From Candidatus Methanoperedens sp. (GTDB lineage: Archaea > Halobacteriota > Methanosarcinia > Methanosarcinales > Methanoperedenaceae), in NCBI GenBank assembly GCA_027460605.1, contig JAPZAN010000143.1, forward strand, positions 1 to 7,343: a stretch of 7,343 nucleotides of DNA, in the 5' to 3' direction. The translations under genes were made by a program, and so were the position numbers. The notes below the pieces were generated by a model that did no database searches, was not told where the DNA came from, and worked only from the letters and a program-made list of their open reading frames with translations. Within the stretch, counting starts at the first letter, position 1, and each line of letters begins with the position of its first letter. This document shows positions 1 to 5,037 of this stretch, in pieces.

Positions 1-182
1 GGGGTTTCTTTTGATGTCGATGCCGCTGTTTTTTCAGGTGTTGGCGTAGCGGTGGAAGTTTCTGTAGTAATTGTAGTAAATTTTGTCTTACCACCAAGAA
101 CAAAATAACCGCCGGCTGCAATAAGCAGGACTGCAACCAGGATTGCAATATAAATAGGAACCTTCGAATCTTTTTCGTTCAT
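1..182 (-). CDS. N-terminal fragment of a membrane-anchored, Thr/Ser-rich extracytoplasmic protein (partial)
   Basis: This frame reads 60 codons without a stop from an ATG at 182-180 and runs off the left edge, so only the N-terminus is seen. It starts MNEKDSKVPIY, with a short charged head. A hydrophobic segment at about residues 9-30 (Ile/Leu/Val/Ala then Gly-Gly-Tyr) can act as an uncleaved signal anchor. From residue 31 the chain becomes a Thr/Ser/Pro/Ala-rich linker (TTITTETSTATPTPEK and onward), typical of stalks that hold archaeal surface or secreted domains away from the membrane. The start is supported by a GGTGAT Shine-Dalgarno at 195-190, seven bases upstream; an in-frame ATG just upstream at 188-186 is followed at once by TAA. 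The functional domain lies outside the window, so no role can be given. Confidence is good that this is a real gene and that it is membrane-anchored. Confidence 0.72.
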   Translation of the reverse strand, partial: MNEKDSKVPIYIAILVAVLLIAAGGYFVLGGKTKFTTITTETSTATPTPEKTAASTSKET

Positions 183-189
183 TTACATA

Positions 190-195
190 ATCACC
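190..195 (-). promoter_or_regulatory. Shine-Dalgarno site of the left-edge membrane protein
   Basis: GGTGAT on the minus strand matches the archaeal 16S 3' end (AUCACCUCC) and sits seven bases before the ATG at 182. It fixes that start over the upstream ATG-TAA pair. Confidence 0.6.
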
Positions 196-218
196 ATGGC
201 TAATTAGGGTTCTGTATC

Positions 219-228
219 GTTTTAAATG
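219..228 (-). promoter_or_regulatory. Candidate TATA box for the left-edge membrane protein
   Basis: The minus strand reads CATTTAAAAC, with the TTTAAA core at 226-221. An archaeal start site about 25-27 bases downstream would fall near 198, leaving a leader of about 15 bases that just contains the GGTGAT site. The box lies just past the stop of the upstream gene (TAG at 250-248), so this gene probably has its own promoter. No initiator or BRE was confirmed. Confidence 0.42.
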
Positions 229-247
229 TTTTGGTTTTGGTTTTTGT

Positions 248-526
248 CTATCCTTTATTATCCCGGGATTCATCCAATTTTTTCCGCTCGTAAACAGGCA
301 TGCCGTCATATTCGATCCTGAATATCCTGTGGTAGGGAATATACACGTCCTCCACGACGCCTTCAAGAACTAAAAATGACCTGTCGATATTCCTGATGGC
401 ACTGCCTTCTACGATTTTCACGTTCCCGGGCGCACCCCTGTGGATGTAGTATATTTTACACCTGCCCAGATCGAACCTCCACTTTATCTCGTTGAATATA
501 TCGCGGGGGCGTTTGGATTTGAACAT
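248..526 (-). CDS. MJ1316-domain (DUF504/UPF0248) protein, predicted RNA-end recognition
   Basis: This is a small single-domain protein of the DUF504/UPF0248 family (Pfam MJ1316 domain), which comparative work predicts to bind RNA ends with cyclic phosphates in RNA repair or processing. I recognise it by the run IYYIHRGAPGN, then a Gly-Ser-x-Ile-x-x-Ile-x-Arg-Ser-Phe stretch, then IPYHRIFRIEYDG near the C-terminus; these segments make up nearly all of the family's conserved core. It would be a cytoplasmic protein of 92 residues from the ATG at 526. A GTG at 541 would add five residues (MRHNS). I prefer the ATG because a TTTAAATAT box at 556-548 puts transcription start almost exactly on it, giving a leaderless message. 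The gene begins 41 bases after a tRNA-Leu on the same strand, a suggestive but unproven setting for an RNA-related protein. Family assignment is strong; the biochemical role is a prediction. Confidence 0.85.
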   Translation of the reverse strand: MFKSKRPRDIFNEIKWRFDLGRCKIYYIHRGAPGNVKIVEGSAIRNIDRSFLVLEGVVEDVYIPYHRIFRIEYDGMPVYERKKLDESRDNKG

Positions 527-547
527 AGAATTATGTCTCACTGCATG

Positions 548-556
548 ATATTTAAA
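548..556 (-). promoter_or_regulatory. TATA box for the MJ1316-domain gene
   Basis: TTTAAATAT on the minus strand lies between the 3' end of tRNA-Leu (567) and the coding start. Its centre is about 26 bases before the ATG at 526, the usual distance from TATA to start site in archaea, which predicts leaderless transcription. No convincing Shine-Dalgarno precedes either possible start. Confidence 0.55.
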
Positions 557-566
557 GGAATGAGTA

Positions 567-651
567 TGCGGAGGATGGGATTCGAACCCATGAACTCCTG
601 CGAGAACAGCCCCTAAAGCTGTCGCCTTTGACCGGGCTGGGCGACCTCCGC
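567..651 (-). tRNA. tRNA-Leu, anticodon UAG
   Basis: The minus strand folds as a complete class II tRNA with no intron. The acceptor arm is GCGGAGG (651-645) paired with CCTCCGC (574-568), with A as discriminator (567). The anticodon arm is ACAGC-TTTAGGG-GCTGT, giving anticodon TAG (plus-strand 613-615), which reads CUA and other CUN codons. A long variable arm with CTC/GAG pairing is the mark of leucine. The T arm is ATGGG-TTCGAAT-CCCAT. CCA is not encoded (TAC follows the discriminator), as is common in archaea, so it must be added after transcription. The A discriminator agrees with archaeal leucyl-tRNA identity. Confidence 0.96.
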
Positions 652-675
652 ACCTGCCCCAAATTGATTTTTATC

Positions 676-683
676 ACATAAAG
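676..683 (-). promoter_or_regulatory. Candidate TATA box for tRNA-Leu
   Basis: CTTTATGT on the minus strand, preceded by an A-rich AAAG, is centred about 28 bases upstream of the tRNA 5' end at 651. The position fits an archaeal promoter, though the match to TTTATATA is imperfect. A 15-base AT palindrome farther out (693-707) is another AT-rich candidate, but it is too distant for a start at the tRNA end. Confidence 0.4.
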
Positions 684-752
684 CTTTGATGTTATAATTA
701 AATTATAGTTAAACCTTTGCAACCTGATATGATAAAGTATTTACAGCAGGAC

Positions 753-835
753 ATAGAACACGGATACTGCGGATTCGACGGATTTTCACGGATAATCCGT
801 GCGCATCTGTGTTATCCGTCCAATCCGTGTTCTAT
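753..835 (+). repeat. 83-bp palindromic interspersed repeat, copy 1 (eight ACGGAT/ATCCGT hexamers)
   Basis: The element opens with ATAGAACACGGAT (753-765) and closes with its exact reverse complement (823-835). Between them are four ACGGAT-type hexamers followed by four ATCCGT-type hexamers. Spacers are 3, 3 and 4 bases on the way in, 1 base at the centre, then 4, 3 and 3 on the way out. Two hexamers are variant: GCGGAT (second) and ATCTGT (sixth). A transcript would fold into a long hairpin. It matches the reverse complement of copy 2 at 1439-1527. It has no coding capacity and no transposase nearby. The terminal TA on each side could be a TA target duplication, but TA is part of the inverted repeat, so this cannot be told apart. 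Confidence 0.9.
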
Positions 836-879
836 AACGTTTGTTGGAAGATGAAAAAGAACAATAAATTGGACATTAA

Positions 880-916
880 CAACGAACTAATACGAACTCG
901 TACGAGTTAGTTGTTG
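880..916. repeat. Helically phased 10-bp repeat and hairpin upstream of the DUF123 gene
   Basis: Three units of exactly 10 bases follow one another: ACGAACTAAT (882-891), ACGAACTCGT (892-901) and ACGAGTTAGT (902-911). The middle contains a perfect 14-base palindrome, AACTCGTACGAGTT (895-908). The outer bases CAAC(g)AACTAA and TTAGTTGTTG can also pair, with TACG/CGTA inside, giving a competing longer stem. ATTTTTT follows at 917-923. It lies 47 bases before the ATG at 963, so it may be an operator or a leader structure; no plus-strand gene precedes it to be terminated. The function is unknown. Confidence 0.6.
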
Positions 917-931
917 ATTTTTTCATACCAG

Positions 932-948
932 GCGCAGAGCGCGCAGAG
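932..948 (+). repeat. Tandem GCGCAGAG mini-repeat
   Basis: Two exact copies of GCGCAGAG (932-939 and 941-948) are separated by one C. They lie just before the AGGA at 952-955 that serves the DUF123 gene. This is a short remnant with no assigned role. Confidence 0.5.
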
Positions 949-962
949 TTCAGGATGCAATC

Positions 963-1400
963 ATGAAAGGAGTTTATGTTCTAATCCTCAGGATGAACGA
1001 GACTAAAGACATCCGCGTAGGAAAACTCGGAAGGCTTCATTTCAGGAGAGGATACTATTCTTACGTGGGTTCAGCCCAGGGTAGCGGGGGATTCAAACGC
1101 GTAAAAAGACATTTCAACGTAGCTCACGGCAGAAACACCACGAGAAAATGGCATATTGATTACCTCCTGCCGCACTCTGAGGTAATTTGCGCGGTTTTTT
1201 CACAGACTGACGATGCCATCGAATGCGTTGTTGCCAGGCTCATCGGTAAATATTCTGAAGCCTTGCCCGGCTTTGGGTGCAGCGACTGCACCTGCGAATC
1301 GCATCTTTTCTTTACAGGTGGAAATATAATGGGGGAAGCTTCGGGAATCTGCGAAGGTGTCTCCGGGAACGAAAGTATCATTATTTACCCGAACATGTAG
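963..1400 (+). CDS. GIY-YIG-like (DUF123/COG1833, Uri-type) small protein
   Basis: This 145-residue cytoplasmic protein belongs to DUF123, grouped with the Uri/GIY-YIG nuclease superfamily. The first strand, KGVYVLIL (2-9), stands for GIY, and RGYYSYVGSA (29-38) for YIG. A basic helix follows, with FKRVKRHF (44-51), whose Arg would be the catalytic type. KWHIDYLL (62-69) is the family's next signature, a Glu in the helix at 87 (IECVVARLI) is the likely metal ligand, and GFGCSDCTCESHLFF (103-117) is the diagnostic Cys-rich motif (Cys106, 109, 111). The last 28 residues look like a non-conserved tail. The start is supported by AGGA at 952-955, seven bases upstream. The gene stands alone, between inverted copies of an 83/89-bp repeat. 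Nuclease activity is inferred from the fold and has not been shown; the natural substrate of the family is unknown to me. Confidence 0.88.
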   Translation: MKGVYVLILRMNETKDIRVGKLGRLHFRRGYYSYVGSAQGSGGFKRVKRHFNVAHGRNTTRKWHIDYLLPHSEVICAVFSQTDDAIECVVARLIGKYSEALPGFGCSDCTCESHLFFTGGNIMGEASGICEGVSGNESIIIYPNM

Positions 1401-1413
1401 GAACTATACATGT
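1393..1413 (+). other. Small hairpin over the DUF123 stop codon
   Basis: ACATGTA (1393-1399) and TACATGT (1407-1413) form a 7-bp stem with a 7-base loop that overlaps the TAG stop. There is no T-run after it, so calling it a terminator would go too far. Confidence 0.35.
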
Positions 1414-1438
1414 GTCATCGGTTAAGGAGAGATATGTG

Positions 1439-1527
1439 ATAGAACACGGATTCCACGGATGACACAGATGCGCACGGATTAAACCTATCCGTGGAAATCC
1501 GTCCAATCTGTGTTATCCGTGTTCTAT
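1439..1527 (-). repeat. 89-bp palindromic interspersed repeat, copy 2 (eight ACGGAT/ATCCGT hexamers)
   Basis: The architecture is identical to copy 1 at 753-835. The ends are ATAGAACACGGAT (1439-1451) and its exact reverse complement (1515-1527). Four ACGGAT-type hexamers at spacings 3, 3, 4 are followed by a 7-base centre (taaacct) and four ATCCGT-type hexamers at spacings 4, 3, 3. It aligns best with copy 1 when reverse-complemented, when the only length difference is six extra bases at the centre and the shared GCGC spacer and variant ATCTGT fall in register. It lies 39 bases after the DUF123 stop and 55 bases before argC, so it may influence the argC leader. Confidence 0.9.
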
Positions 1528-1582
1528 TTCAGTTAAAATTGGATAAATCAAACTCGTTAACCGAAGACCAAAGAGGAACTAT

Positions 1583-2593
1583 ATGGACATCGGAATAATA
1601 GGAGGCTCAGGCTATACCGGGGGAGAGCTGCTGCGCTTGCTTGCACAGCACCCCGAAGCGACAGTCAGGGCAGTCACTTCACGCAGCAGGAAAGGACATA
1701 AGGTCAGCGATACGCATACGCATCTTCGGAAAATATATGATTTAAATTTCGAAGACCTGGCGCCGGAAGAAGTGGCTTCACGCTGCGACATTGTCTTCAC
1801 AGCCGTCCCTCACGGCACTGCCATGCAGGTAGTTCCGGCGCTTCTTGATAACGGTGTAAAAGTCATAGATTTGAGCGCAGATTACCGTCTCAGGACGGAT
1901 GTTTTTGAGAAAACATACAAGATGAAACATACCGACCCGCGTGATGCGGTATATGGCATACCCGAACTCCATCCTGAAGTTGCAGAGCAAAAATTCATAG
2001 CTAACCCCGGTTGTTACCCTACAGGAGCATCGCTTTCAGCAGCGCCTCTTGCAGACGCGGATCTTATCGAGCGTGTCGTTTTTGATTCAAAAAGCGGAAT
2101 TTCAGGCGCGGGCGCGGAGCCGACTGAAGTATCCCATTATCCAAACATGGCGGAGAATATACAGGCGTACAAACTCACATCCCACCGCCACCGCGCGGAA
2201 ATCGTGCAGGAACTCACCAGGCTTGACAGCAGTTTAAAAAGCATAAGCTTCACTCCGCATGTCATCCCATCCGTACGCGGCATCCTGACAACGGCGCATA
2301 TTTTTGTCAGAAAGGAATTGAGTGAAGAGGATGTTAGCGAAATCTACCGAGATTTTTACCAGGATAAGCCTTTTATCCGGCTCATCAAGGGAATACCGAT
2401 GCTCGGCAGTGTGCGCGGCTCGAATTTCTGCGACATCGGTTTTGAGATTGACAAAAACAGCGACAGGATAGTTGTCATATCGGCAATAGACAATCTTGTA
2501 AAAGGGGCGTCAGGCCAGGCAATCCAGAACATGAACCTGATGTTCGGGCTACCGGAGACCACGGGTCTCTGGACACCTGCCCTCGCTCCGTGA
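1583..2593 (+). CDS. argC: N-acetyl-gamma-glutamyl-phosphate reductase
   Basis: ArgC reduces N-acetylglutamyl 5-phosphate with NADPH to N-acetylglutamate 5-semialdehyde, the third step of the acetylated ornithine/arginine pathway, in the cytoplasm. The 336 residues fall in the usual size range. The N-terminal Rossmann segment is GIIGGSGYTGGELLRLL (4-20). The active site NPGCYPTG (141-148) carries the nucleophile Cys144. SGISGAGAEP (171-180) and the substrate/catalytic HRHRAEIVQEL (201-211) follow, and the C-terminal NLVKGASGQAIQNMN (304-318) is canonical. All key residues are present. The start is supported by GAGG at 1573-1576, six bases upstream. It is the first gene of a tight arg cluster: the TGA stop lies inside the Shine-Dalgarno of the next gene. 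Transcription probably starts in 1528-1582, where TTAAAATTGGATAAAT is the only AT-rich stretch, just after the palindromic repeat. Confidence 0.97.
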   Translation: MDIGIIGGSGYTGGELLRLLAQHPEATVRAVTSRSRKGHKVSDTHTHLRKIYDLNFEDLAPEEVASRCDIVFTAVPHGTAMQVVPALLDNGVKVIDLSADYRLRTDVFEKTYKMKHTDPRDAVYGIPELHPEVAEQKFIANPGCYPTGASLSAAPLADADLIERVVFDSKSGISGAGAEPTEVSHYPNMAENIQAYKLTSHRHRAEIVQELTRLDSSLKSISFTPHVIPSVRGILTTAHIFVRKELSEEDVSEIYRDFYQDKPFIRLIKGIPMLGSVRGSNFCDIGFEIDKNSDRIVVISAIDNLVKGASGQAIQNMNLMFGLPETTGLWTPALAP

Positions 2594-2596
2594 GGT
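2591..2596 (+). promoter_or_regulatory. Shine-Dalgarno overlapping the argC stop codon
   Basis: GAGGT (2592-2596) shares bases with the argC TGA (2591-2593) and is six bases before the ATG at 2603. Ribosomes finishing argC are placed to start the CBS gene, so the two are probably translationally coupled. Confidence 0.65.
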
Positions 2597-2602
2597 AATA
2601 AT

Positions 2603-3076
2603 ATGAAAATAAAAGAAGTGATGAATAAGGACGTAATTACATGCAAACCTGATGACTCATTAAGCCAGATTTCAAAGCTGTTTCGGGAAAACCACATCAG
2701 CGGCTTGCCTGTTGTTGAAAAAGGAAAAGTCGTCGGACTTGTTTCTGAAACGGATTTGATTAAGTTATTTAAATCCCCGGAGTTTTCAAATGAATTGTGG
2801 CTCCCCAGCCCGCTTGAAATAATTGAAATCCCCATCAGGAATATCGTGAGGCTTGAAGAAACCAAGAGAGCCCTTGAACATCTGAAACTGCGCCCGGTAA
2901 GGGATATTATGACAAAAACCGTGCATGCCATTTCCCCGGACGATAGCCTTGAAAAAGCATCAGGCATTATGGTCAAGTTTAAAATCAACCGATTGCCCGT
3001 TATCGAAAATGGCAGGCTTGTGGGTATCGTGGCGCGAAGCGACATAATAAGGGGACTCTCGGAAGCCGCAGAATAA
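2603..3076 (+). CDS. Protein with two CBS domains, within the arginine operon
   Basis: The 157-residue protein consists of a tandem CBS pair (Bateman module) and little else. CBS1 spans about 1-57: VMNKDVITCKPDDSL, then HISGLPVVEKGKVVGLVSETDLI. CBS2 spans about 97-153: VRDIMTKTVHAISPDDSL, then KINRLPVIENGRLVGIVARSDIIRG. A linker of about 40 residues joins them. Both domains keep the GLPVV/RLPVI-x-x-G-x-x-V/L-G-I/L-V core and the terminal (S/T)-D-(L/I)-I that usually touches nucleotide ribose. Such pairs commonly bind AMP, ATP, S-adenosylmethionine or similar ligands. No enzyme or DNA-binding domain is attached, so any effect must act through a partner. Its place between argC and argJ, with gaps of 9 and 2 bases, suggests that it senses energy or one-carbon status for arginine synthesis; this is inference. 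Confidence 0.9.
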   Translation: MKIKEVMNKDVITCKPDDSLSQISKLFRENHISGLPVVEKGKVVGLVSETDLIKLFKSPEFSNELWLPSPLEIIEIPIRNIVRLEETKRALEHLKLRPVRDIMTKTVHAISPDDSLEKASGIMVKFKINRLPVIENGRLVGIVARSDIIRGLSEAAE

Positions 3077-3078
3077 TT

Positions 3079-4254
3079 ATGAAAATCATAAAGGGCGGTA
3101 TCTGTGCGGTGAGGGGGGTCAGGGCAAACGGGATTAAGGAAGGTAAGAACGGCCTTGCAGTAATCGTTGCCGATTCAAAAAGACTTTCTTCGGCCGGCGT
3201 TTTTACGCGAAATAAGGTTATAGCGGCTCCGCTAATCGTGACGAAAGAAGCGCTCACAAAAGGAGATTTAAAGGCGGTAATTGCCAACAGCGGATGCGCA
3301 AACGCTTTTACAGGCAAACGCGGGCTTGATGATGCCCGCTGGATGGCGCAGATACTTGCAAAAAAATTGAAGTGCAAACCCGATGAAATCGGTGTGGCTT
3401 CGACTGGCGTTATCGGACGAAATCTTGATAAAACATGGATTGGAGAGCATCTTGATGGGGTTTATAATAATCTTGCAACTTCAGAGGATGCAGGAAAAGC
3501 CGCAGCCAGGGCTATAATGACCACGGATACATCCATGAAAGAGATAGCTATCGAGCTTGATAACGGGGTTCGCATTGGCGGGATGGCTAAAGGCTCAGGG
3601 ATGATAGAGCCGAATATGGGGACTATGCTTGCGTTTTTATATACGGATGCGGCTTTATCAAAGGAAGCTCTCGACGCCTGCTTAAAAAAAGCAGTCGATA
3701 AGAGTTTTAACATGGTAGTGGTGGATGGCGATACAAGTACTAACGACATGGCGCTTATTACAGCTACGGGCTATCAGGAATGCGACACGGAAGTATTCCA
3801 GCAGGGACTTGATTATCTTTGCCAGAGCCTTGCTAAAATGATAGCAAAGGACGGGGAAGGTGCAACACGATTGATAGAGGCGAGGGTCAGCGGCGCGCAA
3901 AGCGAGGATGATGCGCGCAAAGCGGCCAAGGCAATCGTGCGCTCGCCGCTTGTGAAGACCGCAATATTCGGGAAAGACCCGAACTGGGGAAGGGTTGTGG
4001 CTGCGGTGGGGTATTCGGGCGCCGAGGTTGACCAGGATAAGATTTCACTCAAGTTCTCTGATAATAAAAATGAGGTCATGCTTGTTGATTCTGGCAGGAT
4101 TGTTGAGGGAAAGCTTGAGGCGCTGAAGGGCATTATGGAGAGCAGGGAGATTGTGATCGAAGCGGCTCTCGGTTTAGGCGATTTCGAGGCGACAGCGTGG
4201 GGATGCGATTTGACGTATGATTATGTGAAGATTAATGCGATGTATACGACTTAA
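3079..4254 (+). CDS. argJ: Glutamate N-acetyltransferase / ornithine acetyltransferase
   Basis: ArgJ moves the acetyl group from N-acetylornithine to glutamate, releasing ornithine and closing the acetyl cycle; some members also make N-acetylglutamate from acetyl-CoA. The 391 residues are typical. The proenzyme cuts itself before a Thr that becomes the beta-chain nucleophile: here GSGMIEPNMGTMLAF puts it at Thr182. The residue before it is Gly181, where many homologues have Ala. The oxyanion-hole motif STGVIG is at 108-113, TTDT at 148-151, DGDTSTND at 216-223, DGEGAT at 258-263 and GKDPNWGR at 298-305. The end AWGCDLTYDYVKINA is standard, so the protein is full-length. The ATG is two bases after the CBS stop with no strong Shine-Dalgarno, implying coupling. 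argB and argD are absent from the window. Mono- versus bifunctionality cannot be read from the sequence. Confidence 0.97.
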   Translation: MKIIKGGICAVRGVRANGIKEGKNGLAVIVADSKRLSSAGVFTRNKVIAAPLIVTKEALTKGDLKAVIANSGCANAFTGKRGLDDARWMAQILAKKLKCKPDEIGVASTGVIGRNLDKTWIGEHLDGVYNNLATSEDAGKAAARAIMTTDTSMKEIAIELDNGVRIGGMAKGSGMIEPNMGTMLAFLYTDAALSKEALDACLKKAVDKSFNMVVVDGDTSTNDMALITATGYQECDTEVFQQGLDYLCQSLAKMIAKDGEGATRLIEARVSGAQSEDDARKAAKAIVRSPLVKTAIFGKDPNWGRVVAAVGYSGAEVDQDKISLKFSDNKNEVMLVDSGRIVEGKLEALKGIMESREIVIEAALGLGDFEATAWGCDLTYDYVKINAMYTT

Positions 4255-4257
4255 ATA
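4243..4257 (+). repeat. 15-bp near-perfect direct repeat, left copy (argJ 3' end)
   Basis: TATACGACTTAAATA covers the last codons and stop of argJ. It matches 5026-5040 in 14 of 15 positions (A4249 against T5032). The two copies, 783 bases apart, bracket the AT-rich gene. This could be a target-site or attachment-site remnant; chance similarity of two YT(T/S)-stop endings in AT-rich sequence is the alternative. Confidence 0.55.
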
Positions 4258-4287
4258 GAAAGTAAACTAAACTTGACTTAAGGTACA

Positions 4288-5037
4288 ATGAAATTAAAAG
4301 TTGATAAATCTGAAAGCTACGATTGGTCAATTGTTGTAGATGAAAAAGAATTAAGACGATTAGATGAGATTATAAAAGATGCTTTTGGAGATTCTCAAGA
4401 AACCACATTAAAATATAATATAAAATGCTCAGATGGTTCATTAATAGAGACAGACGATATAAATGAAGTAGTCTCTGAAGAAAATCCGAAAAATCACCAA
4501 ATTGAATATATTACAGTGAACACCGAAAATCCAAAATTCTCTAAAAAAATATATATCTCTTTGGGGAAAAAAGATACATCTTCTGAAAAAAGTGTTTCTT
4601 ATTCAATTAGCGGAGATACGAGAGATTGGGTTTATTTAACTGCTTCTAAGATAGAAGAACGAGTCAAAAATCTTAAAACTTGGTATTCACTAATTCCAAA
4701 ATCTGATTTGTCATGGGTTTATATGATAATAGGTCTTATAGCATTTGTTTATTTAAATGATATATCAAAAAGTATAATTACAAAATATCCCTCAATTTCT
4801 CAAGATACAGCAGGAATTGTTATAATTTTGATTATTATTGGAATATTATATACAACCTATCAATTAACTAAAAAGGGATACCCCTATTTATTTCCTTCAG
4901 TTGTATTTAGAATAGGCGATGGAATAAAACGCCATGACGATGTGGTGAAGTTGCGCGGACAGATATTTTGGGGAATTATAATCTCTTTCGTAGTTAGTTT
5001 AATTGCTGGATTAATGATTCTTTTATATACGTCTTAA
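4288..5037 (+). CDS. Orphan membrane protein, soluble N-terminal domain plus three TM segments
   Basis: I do not recognise this 249-residue protein. Residues 1-135 are hydrophilic and look like a mixed alpha/beta soluble domain, including the stretch YNIKCSDGSLIETDD (43-57) and an amphipathic KIEERVKNLKTWY (121-133). Three hydrophobic segments follow at about 142-157, 174-192 and 226-248. Between the last two lies a conserved-looking loop, FPSVVFRIGDGIKRHDDVV (202-220). No enzyme motif, signal peptide or metal site is evident. Composition is sharply different from its neighbours: sampled 60-base lines are 20-27% G+C, against 53-63% in argJ and the downstream gene, which points to recent acquisition. 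One short patch, about 4916-4970, encoding the IGDGIKRH loop, is much richer in G+C. Only AAGGT three bases before the ATG resembles a Shine-Dalgarno, and CTTAAATA at 4250-4257 could be its TATA box. It stands between argJ and an unrelated enzyme, bounded by 15-bp direct repeats. Confidence 0.85.
   Translation: MKLKVDKSESYDWSIVVDEKELRRLDEIIKDAFGDSQETTLKYNIKCSDGSLIETDDINEVVSEENPKNHQIEYITVNTENPKFSKKIYISLGKKDTSSEKSVSYSISGDTRDWVYLTASKIEERVKNLKTWYSLIPKSDLSWVYMIIGLIAFVYLNDISKSIITKYPSISQDTAGIVIILIIIGILYTTYQLTKKGYPYLFPSVVFRIGDGIKRHDDVVKLRGQIFWGIIISFVVSLIAGLMILLYTS

Larger units (their letters stand above)
652..962. other. Repeat-rich intergenic region between tRNA-Leu and the DUF123 gene
   Basis: No gene is supported in these 311 bases, which separate divergently read tRNA-Leu and the DUF123 gene. 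From left to right they hold the tRNA promoter area, a perfect AT palindrome (TATAATTAAATTATA, 693-707), the 83-bp palindromic repeat (753-835), a helically phased 10-bp repeat and hairpin (880-916) followed by six T, and a small tandem GCGCAGAG repeat (932-948). The density of repeats suggests a site where small non-coding elements have accumulated. Confidence 0.75.

Noticed and set aside
88..366. Minus-strand open frame of 92 codons
   Set aside because: It overlaps the MJ1316-domain gene and the left-edge membrane protein in another frame, has a Cys/Trp-rich unlikely composition and no recognisable motif.
567..651. Intron in tRNA-Leu
   Set aside because: The anticodon stem and loop close directly without extra bases, and the extra length is fully explained by the leucine-type variable arm.
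753..835. CRISPR-like repetition of ACGGAT units
   Set aside because: The units are hexamers with 3-4 base spacers inside a palindrome; there are no 25-35 base repeats with unique spacers and no cas gene.
1393..1413. Terminator after the DUF123 gene
   Set aside because: The 7-bp stem overlaps the stop codon and is AT-rich, with no T-run after it.
2356..3045. Long minus-strand open frame (229 codons) antisense to argC and the CBS gene
   Set aside because: It is antisense to two certain genes and crosses their junction; its length reflects the codon bias of the opposite strand, and its sequence shows no family signal.
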